Below, in pieces: positions 57,431 through 64,000 of a DNA stretch of 64,000 nt. Position 1 is the first letter of the stretch, and each line of letters begins with the position of its first letter. The notes under the pieces are model-generated. The model had not been told where the DNA came from. It ran no database searches and saw only the letters and a program-made list of their open reading frames with translations. Source of the DNA: Siphonodentalium dalli (lineage: Eukaryota; Mollusca; Scaphopoda; Gadilida; Siphonodentaliidae); assembly GCA_032622095.1 (NCBI GenBank), contig CP136061.1, forward strand, positions 125,192,754 to 125,256,753, given 5' to 3'. The position numbers and the translations under genes are program-made.

Positions 57431-57871
57431 CGGTATTCAAAATCATATGAGTTGAATAATTCGACGGTTTATAAAGTTAGTGTATATAAGAGTATTTATC
57501 CTATTTATCGACATATTTCTATCCTCGAAACCATATTTTTTATTTTCGGTGAAGTGATACATTTGATAATGTGTGCCGCGCATCTGTGGTCCATCTGAAA
57601 CGCATTTTGAGACCCGAAAGGACACCAACTCTTTAAAGAGTATCGGTACACCTTATGATACTTTCCTTACTATAGAAACGAACGATGTTGGATTACATGC
57701 AATGTACCAGGCATTATTTGGCACACATGTTTGCGACTAACATTTGACACACTCGATGTAGAAGATGAAAACTAATTTAATGGTGTCTCAAAAATCGGAC
57801 TAAATTGGGGAACAAGTTATCATGTTATGAGTCTCGTAAATTGAAACTACACAGGCCATAGCAGTGATGCC

Positions 57872-58190
57872 TACGGAAGCGCATTAGGGCAACCCGAAAC
57901 ACCACCGCACCCCCAAATATACAAATACACAACCTGCAAGTCGTTATACGAGTTGTCGGAAGTCATTGCAGACATAAAAACAAATCATTTATAACGACTT
58001 GTAAATGTTTCTACAAGTCGTTATAACGACTTTTTTGTTATTTCTACAAGTCGTTATAACTGGTTGTAAGTCGTTAAAACGAGTTGTTGGAAGTCGTTAT
58101 AACGAGTTGTTGGAAGTCGTTATAACGAGTTGTGTACTTGTAAATTTGAGGGTGCGGTGGTGTTTCGGATGGCCCTGATGCGCTTTCATA
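57872..58190. mobile_element. 319-bp MITE with 6-bp target duplication and internal AAGTCGTTATAACGA tandem
   Basis: GATGCC at 57866-57871 is repeated at 58191-58196. The ends, TACGGAAGCGCATTAGGGC and inverted TATGAAAGCGCATCAGGGC, continue through CCGAAACACCACCGCACCC. The centre has six or more copies of AAGTCGTTATAACGAGTTG-type sequence, itself palindromic (CTCGTTATAACGAG). Superfamily not assigned. Confidence 0.85.
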
Positions 58191-58191
58191 G

Positions 58192-58434
58192 ATGCCACAT
58201 CAAACATTAAAAAGATGGCATCAAGCAATGAATGATTTCCTAGAAGATAGCGGAATTGAGTTAGAAGAAATCAAATGCTGGATTTCGATCGCAATTACAT
58301 TTTCATTTGATCAGATGGAGACACCATATTCGAGATGGCTGGTTGACATTCAGTATGTAGCCTGGGGTTACGGCAGTTCGTTAGTTGCCAGAGACAGTCT
58401 GGCAGGAATGGTAACTTTTGCGGCGAACAGTTGA
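58192..58434 (+). other. Unidentified 80-codon open frame
   Basis: The frame starts at ATG 58192 inside the target duplication of the MITE and reads KRWHQAMNDFLEDSGIELEE, then QMETPYSRWLVDIQYVAWGY. Composition looks protein-like, but I recognise no family and see no splice sites I trust. The following 58435-58826 holds nothing recognised. Confidence 0.25.
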
Positions 58435-58830
58435 CTGTGGCCCGTGCTACGAGTGGGCACTCACTCTCTCACTTTCCCCCCAAACAGAAAAAAGAGTGCA
58501 GCCAAATCAGCTGCAGCAACAGTGAATAATTTAAAAAATACTTCAATGTGCCGAACCAAGTGAGGCATATTTTCCGACGCTCAGTTTAGAAAGAGGGAAA
58601 TACTTTAAACATATTTTATTGCGAATATATCAAATTACAAACGGATTTGGGCACAAGTTGCGGAAACTTACACGAGAGAACGGGCAATGCTGAATGTGTG
58701 TTCCGTTGGAATTTGTTTTGCTATTTTTCTATTTGAGTTCACGATTGCTCTCTTGCCTTTCTTTCCATTACGTCTTCTTGACTGCTAATTGTATATATTT
58801 TACATTCATGTACCCTATGTATTTTGTTAA

Positions 58831-59349
58831 AGATACGGGCGGCGTTGGCGGTGGGTATGCTGTTAAAATATTCACCTCCGTCAAAAACCGCCATAAACAG
58901 AAATAACAGTAAAATATAGACAGACTTTGTTCTTATACCAATCAGAAATATGGCATAAACAGTATGTTATTGTCAAATGTTTTTCCTTTGTTATGTAAAC
59001 AAAAGCAAAAAAACGTTACAAAACCTGGCTTTTGTTTAGATCCGGATATGGTAAACATAAAGAGCGTTACTTGTTACTGTTTTCCTGATATGGAAATAAT
59101 AAAGAGCGTTTATATCATTTGTGTGTGATTAACCAATAGAATTGCGCTGTGTTATGCAAACACAAGCAAAACTTCTGTAACACGAGCAGGCTCTGGTGTA
59201 CGTACACCACCGTACGTCTTGACGACAATCTACTATTTACGCGCTGATTATGTTTGGCATATGAATAAAACTATTTATTTTAATATTCCTTCTGTTGATG
59301 GCGATTAGAACAAATATTAATATTTCTGCAACGAACGCCGCCCGTGCCT
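58831..59349 (-). mobile_element. 519-bp TTAA MITE, subfamily B
   Basis: TTAA at 58827-58830 and 59350-59353. Ends AGATACGGGCGGCGTTGG and, inverted, AGGCACGGGCGGCGTTCG. The paired core is on the minus strand. Nearly colinear with 42466-42986. Confidence 0.91.
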
Positions 59350-59353
59350 TTAA

Positions 59354-60949
59354 ATCTTCAATACTGGAGGCGATAAAGATATATATATATATATATAACA
59401 AATCAATGGGGGTGTTATCATTCCCCCCCATATTGGTCTGTAACTATACCAAGAGATAATACAATATAACTATCCATTGTTACTGGAAAACAATGCTAAA
59501 TATGTGTCAGATGTAAAATAACACAGGGGCAATAACATATCCATGGACATATCCCGATATGTGCCGGTATCCTCACACACTGCTGGTCTATGGTCATTCC
59601 AAATAGCTCTCAAATCAGACAATTACTGCTGTAGTATAGTGCAAACTGTTTGTATAGACTGTGGATCAACAAATTGCTACATGACCAATATTGGGCAATA
59701 ACTCCGATGAACTATGAACCTCTGAAACACATCGAACTTAGAAATCAACCACACTCACGTTGTCATGTCAAAACCAGAGACTACACATATAAGTGATTAA
59801 ATTGTTGTCGAATCCCTTCCATACCATAACTGTTTATGATATGGTTATTATGTTATGAATTATATGGACTAAATACTGTTTGCACTAATAACTCCGATAA
59901 ACATGCATGTGTATCCATTTCCCAAGCTTGGCTATCACCACACCAATTGCGTTATCCATATCCGAGTTATAAGGCAAAATGTCCATATGGACAGATGGAG
60001 CCATCAACTACATCTACAATCATACTCGGACCACCTCTGGGTCTGGGCAGAAAAAATCACCCAAATTCATTCAATTCAATGTGTGTACACGATATATATG
60101 ACATCGTAATATTCAATTCAGATATATATATGAATAGGGTTTCACATTGATCGAGCTGAGTTCCTTTAATTATGTACACTTCAGGATAACGTGATAATCG
60201 TCGTCTAGTTATTTCGTACATATTGGTCGAATAGTCGGTGTTAAGCCAAGAACCTTATTCAATGGTAATTAGGGATTTCTTGTCCGAAATCGAATGATAT
60301 TATTGACAGTTATGTCAGCACATATAGCGAGAAAATCTTCACGTTCGAAATGTGCTCTAAAGATTAATAATTCGATAAAATGCATAATAATGCACTCGAT
60401 GTGCATATTGTTGACCACAAGCTTTGGAGGACACAGTCCCGTAATCTTTGTTCATCGGTTCGGTTAAATCGGTCTTGTATTCGATACCTTCTGGTTGAGT
60501 CAAACAATACTAATACCAATCATATTAAGGGAGTCATGTATTCCTCTTATCCATGGATTATTAAAATACAAAGTTTACATAACATACCATAACATCATCC
60601 AGTCTGTTGTAGCTTCAATCATAAACTTGTTAGAGCGTGCACCTGAGACGTCGTGAATTGGCTTATTTGTGTCATTGCATGTCTGCACATAATGTGTTTA
60701 GAATCTTCTCATTATGAGTCGATATTGTGACTAAAACGATCTCATTTTCAGAATTTTACCGACTTAAAATGAGGCGATTCTAAGCATAATATATACCCCA
60801 AATAAGTCATATTATAAGCAGATACTGTGCGGTTTTAGGGAGAACAAGCTGAATCTGTATTATTGGCTGGATTATTCTCCCCGGATGTCTCGATATTTTT
60901 GTCGCATTGGACTTGCTTTGTATTTATTTTCTTGTACATATGATAGGGC
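59354..60949. other. Non-coding stretch with a short (AT)n
   Basis: (AT)n at 59379-59397. No gene recognised; frames of up to 104 codons lack domains. Confidence 0.4.
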
Positions 60950-60989
60950 AACAAAAATAGATACATACCATGCCATCCTGACACAAATG

Positions 60990-62392
60990 CGTTACGAAAT
61001 AGCTCCAGCCCTCACAATACTCATCCAGAAAACCCTTGACACTGGGACATTACCAAATGACTGGACAAAAGGCAATGTAGTTCCAATATTTAAAAAGGGA
61101 GATAAAACCGACCCCTCAAACTACAGGCCAATCACCGTAACATGTATCATGTGTAAGATTGCAGAGCATATAATTGCATCTCATATAAGTATACACTTCA
61201 AACCCCATAACATCCTGTATGACTTACAACATGGCTTTCGTGAACGCCGGTCCTGCGAAACACAACTAGTACAACTTATTGACAACCTTGTTGGAAACCT
61301 TTTTGCAGAACACCAAACTGACTTAATACTGTTAGATTTTAGCAAAGCTTTCGATAAAGTCAATCACATAAAGCTACTCTACAAATTAAATGAACACGGC
61401 ATCAGAGGCCCAATCATAACTGGATTAGATCCTTCCTATATGGCCGCAGACAAGTAGTTGTCCTGGAAGGGGAAACCTCAGCTCCAGTCCCTGTCACCTC
61501 AGGGTGTCCCAGGGCTCTGTCCTGGCCCCCTACTGTATATTAATGACCTCCCTGGCGAATTAATATCACAAACCAGACTTTTTTGCAGATGACACAGTCA
61601 TATATATATAACCATCAAAAGCCCATCAGATCACAACACTCTACAAACCGATCTAATTAAATTGGAGGAATTGGAAAGAAAATGGGGCATGTCGTTCAGT
61701 CCGGGGAAATGCCAAGTATTAACGGTGGCTCGCAAGAAAAACCCAGTTTACCATCAATACATCTTGCATGGGCAAATCTTACAACATAACAGCACAGCCC
61801 GCTATCTCGAGGTTGACCTAACCACAAACATGTCATTCAACGAACATATAAATAAAATAACATCAAGTGCAAACCAAACTCTTGGATTCCTGAAAAGAAA
61901 TATAAAAACCAAAAATGAAGTTATTCGTAAAATAGCATATCAAGCTGTGGTACGGCCTAAATTAGAATATGCAGCAAGCGCATGGTCACCTTACACAGCC
62001 ACAAATATTATAGAAATTGAAAAAGTTCAGAACAGTGCTGTACGGCGGATAAAAAATCAATATTCAAGATATGCAAGTGTTTCGGCTATGACTTCTGATC
62101 TAAATTTAAAATCACTGAAGGCCAGAAGAACTATATCACGGCTGTGTCTCTTCCAAAAAAAAACATCCAAAACCATGTGGAAATTCAAATTCCAACATAT
62201 CTTGAAAAGCCCACAAGAAAAACTCGATTCCACCATCAGGAAACATTCAGACGCATTCATACAGGCCCAAATTACTTCAGTTGTTCCTTCTTCCCTGCCA
62301 CTGCAATTCTCTGGAATAATCTAAACCCTGACCTGGTCACACTCCCAGACCCTGACATGTTCAGAAAGGGGGTGTACCAGCATATCAAATAA
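60990..62392 (+). pseudogene. Reverse transcriptase pseudogene of the truncated LINE
   Basis: Frame 1 gives YEIAPALTILIQKTLDTG, DWTKGNVVPIFKKGDK, NYRPITVTC, LQHGFRERRSCETQL and catalytic LILLDFSKAFDKVNH, stopping at 61457. In the next 200 bp the frame changes repeatedly: GVP and GPLLYINDLPG, then FADDTVIYI with the catalytic Asp pair at 61588-61593. From 61662 a frame resumes with ERKWGMSFSPGKCQVLTVAR, then QAVVRPKLEYAASAWSPYT and VQNSAVRRIKNQYSR. An A-run frameshift near 62152-62160 moves the end (FFPATAILWNNLNPDLV) to another frame, ending TAA 62390-62392. Dead copy of a widespread Jockey-superfamily family. Confidence 0.85.
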
Positions 62393-62574
62393 TTGGCTCA
62401 AATTATCATTCTTTTAACTAGTGTTTTTAACTGTTTTTATCTCTCTTCTGTGACATAAAACCTATAAACCTTATTCTCCTATCTCACTGTCATCTCCTTT
62501 CTGAACAAAAAGCTACCTCTATTCTGCACAGACGCGCACTGGATATAAAACCCGATAAGGGGGTCTCCAGTAAC

Positions 62575-62603
62575 GATAGATAAATAGATAGATAGATAGA
62601 TAG
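62575..62603 (+). repeat. (GATA)n tail of LINE
   Basis: About seven GATA units with one interruption, immediately after the LINE 3' non-coding region. Confidence 0.9.
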
Positions 62604-62605
62604 CA

Positions 62606-62947
62606 TTTCCCTAAACTGTAAAACAAACTCTAGTTATATGTTTCCTTAACTGCTGTCGTTTGATCAAGTCTGGAACACATTGCATACTGAATTCGAGCAG
62701 ATATGTTCATTCCGCCATCTATATAATTATAATGATTTATACTAAGGTGCAGCAGGAAGACGACAAACCATGGTCATGCTGTTCCTGTACAATATATTAT
62801 TTTATTCACATTTTAGTCGTGTCCATTGTATTATGGTTATTGTACGAATACAAATCAATCAATAAAAACAAGCAGCCTTACATATAGCGATAACAAAGGT
62901 ACCAGTTATGTGCGCACGGGAAGACCATATATACACCTTAAAACAAT
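62606..62947. other. Non-coding gap
   Basis: Nothing recognised. Confidence 0.35.
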
Positions 62948-63071
62948 AGGTACTCTGGGGTACCTATGTATGTACTATACTTGTCCCGTGGGGAGTACCA
63001 AAATATTGGTACTCTGGAGTACCTAAAATTTATATACTCTGGGTACCTAACTACACATTTAGGTACTCTGG
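62948..63071. repeat. Four palindromic GGTACTCTGGAGTACC units
   Basis: Units at 62949-62965, 63009-63024, about 63034-63050, and a final half unit at 63061-63071. Each is or derives from the palindrome GGTACTCYRGAGTACC. Spacers are AT-rich and unrelated. Confidence 0.8.
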
Positions 63072-63243
63072 AATGATGCCACGGCGTTCAAACATCGAAT
63101 TAAGCACAAAACCCCGAACGAGGTTCTTCGAGATTATTTGATCAGTTACATGGACTCCTTCGCATAGTGCAAAATGAAACAATCCGCATTATATTACTTA
63201 TATTACTTTTTATTATTATTTTTGTACTTAATTCTAGGTTTAA

Positions 63244-63741
63244 AGACACGGTTGGCCTTGGCGGTGGGTATCCTGTGAAAATATCTCCACCCGTCAAAAA
63301 CCGCCACAAACAGAAAGAACATCAAAATGTAGATAGACTTTGTCCGTATACAAATAAGAAATATCGCATAAACAGTATGTTATGGTCATATGTTTGACCA
63401 TTGTTATGTAAACAAAAGCGTAAAAAGTAACTTTTCTGGTGTTTGTTTATATTATGATGGTAAACATAAAGAGCGTTCTTTGTTGGTGAATACCTGATAT
63501 GGAACTAATAAAGAGCGTTTATGCCATTTGTGTGTGATTAGCCAGTATCACTGTGCTGTCTTCTGTAACACAATCAGGCTCTTGCTTAGGTAAAATATAG
63601 TAGGTCTTTATGATAACATGCTGTTTACGCGATGGTCATGGTATATATGAACGGAACTATATGTATGCGTTTTACTGTTTTTCTGTTTACGGTGTTTGGA
63701 ACAAATATGAATATTTTCGACAATTAAGGCCGCACGTGCCT
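63244..63741 (-). mobile_element. 498-bp TTAA MITE, subfamily A
   Basis: TTAA at 63240-63243 and 63742-63745. Ends AGACACGGTTGGCCTTGG and, inverted, AGGCACGTGCGGCCTTAA. The minus strand carries AAACGCTCTTTATTAGTTCC, ATATCAGG and a second AACGCTCTTTAT. It is an inverted counterpart of 18452-18946 with strong similarity throughout. Confidence 0.92.
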
Positions 63742-63745
63742 TTAA

Positions 63746-64000
63746 TAGCTCGGTCTCAGGATTGACCTTACCTGTTCCCTGCACGTTGAGTAACATTTGT
63801 CTGAATGTCTGAAAGAATCGGCCAAATTTCTTAAAAGTAAACTTTATAAATCAAACATCTTAAAGAGGTCCGGGTGAACCACCAATCGATCTATAGTAGC
63901 CCGATTAATTGCAAACTATTTTGCGATAAATCTCAAATCTTTCACATATATATTTTTATGCATTGGCACTAACGGGTTTGAATCGTATAGTCATTATAAA
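63746..64000. other. Non-coding end of window
   Basis: Nothing recognised. Confidence 0.35.

Larger units (their letters stand above)
60950..62605 (+). mobile_element. 5'-truncated LINE with (GATA)n tail
   Basis: Reverse transcriptase coding from about 60990 to 62392, then about 180 bp of 3' non-coding sequence with ACCCGATAAGGGGGTCTCCA, ending in (GATA)n at 62575-62603. The element begins inside the reverse transcriptase, so it is 5'-truncated. The exact 5' junction is not visible. Confidence 0.82.

Noticed and set aside
63071-63130. 5S rRNA-like segment after the GGTACTCTGG repeats
   Set aside because: Only a few bases suggest it; the conserved internal promoter elements are missing.

Overview
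The window is eukaryotic nuclear DNA. It is AT-rich, almost entirely non-coding, has GT-AG introns, and is packed with non-LTR retrotransposon wreckage, miniature inverted-repeat elements (MITEs), minisatellites, satellite repeats and a tRNA-derived SINE. The SINE tail resembles the Meta-domain (MetaSINE) type, short TACATGTA-type palindromes are frequent, and the one recognisable host gene is a receptor guanylate cyclase. Together these suggest a marine lophotrochozoan, probably a mollusc. That placement is inference; no sequence here settles the species.

Host gene: two plus-strand exons (43794-43905 and 47237-47429) encode part of the extracellular ligand-binding domain of a natriuretic-peptide-receptor-type guanylate cyclase. 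They are separated by a 3.3-kb intron and join in frame. I could not find the flanking exons, so they are either outside the window or too diverged to recognise by eye. No other convincing host gene was found; most open frames look like chance or are transposon-derived.

Retrotransposons: (1) 4757-8090, a nearly full-length but dead LINE with endonuclease, reverse transcriptase and a Cys/His tail, carrying a 2A-like motif near the start; (2) 24188-24404 plus 25973-26285, a LINE C-terminus split by a 1.56-kb element with perfect TTAA target duplication; (3) 49173-51449 on the minus strand, a 5'-truncated LINE inserted inside a satellite array; (4) about 60950-62605, a 5'-truncated LINE with a GATA tail; (5) a SINE at 41981-42296 with a perfect 12-bp target duplication.

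DNA elements: the strongest recurring theme is elements flanked by TTAA (14220-15781, 18452-18946, 24409-25968, 28777-28949, 42466-42986, 54637-55123, 55331-55850, 58831-59349, 63244-63741). Two structurally different TTAA families share a conserved internal core of about 55 bp with paired AACGCTCTTTAT motifs around CCATATCAG. Other elements include a 2.7-kb foldback (37600-40342), a 4.5-kb inverted-repeat composite enclosing an inverted satellite array and a LINE (48066-52562), a hAT-like element (29126-30348), TA-flanked micro-hairpins, and several near-perfect palindromes.

Tandem repeats occupy 8701-9430, 28207-28700, 32050-32345, 36060-37500, 40848-41140, 48250-49172 and 51450-51800, plus a 115-bp (TC)n tract at 26352-26466. 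Stretches not listed as elements were read on both strands and show no supportable gene.
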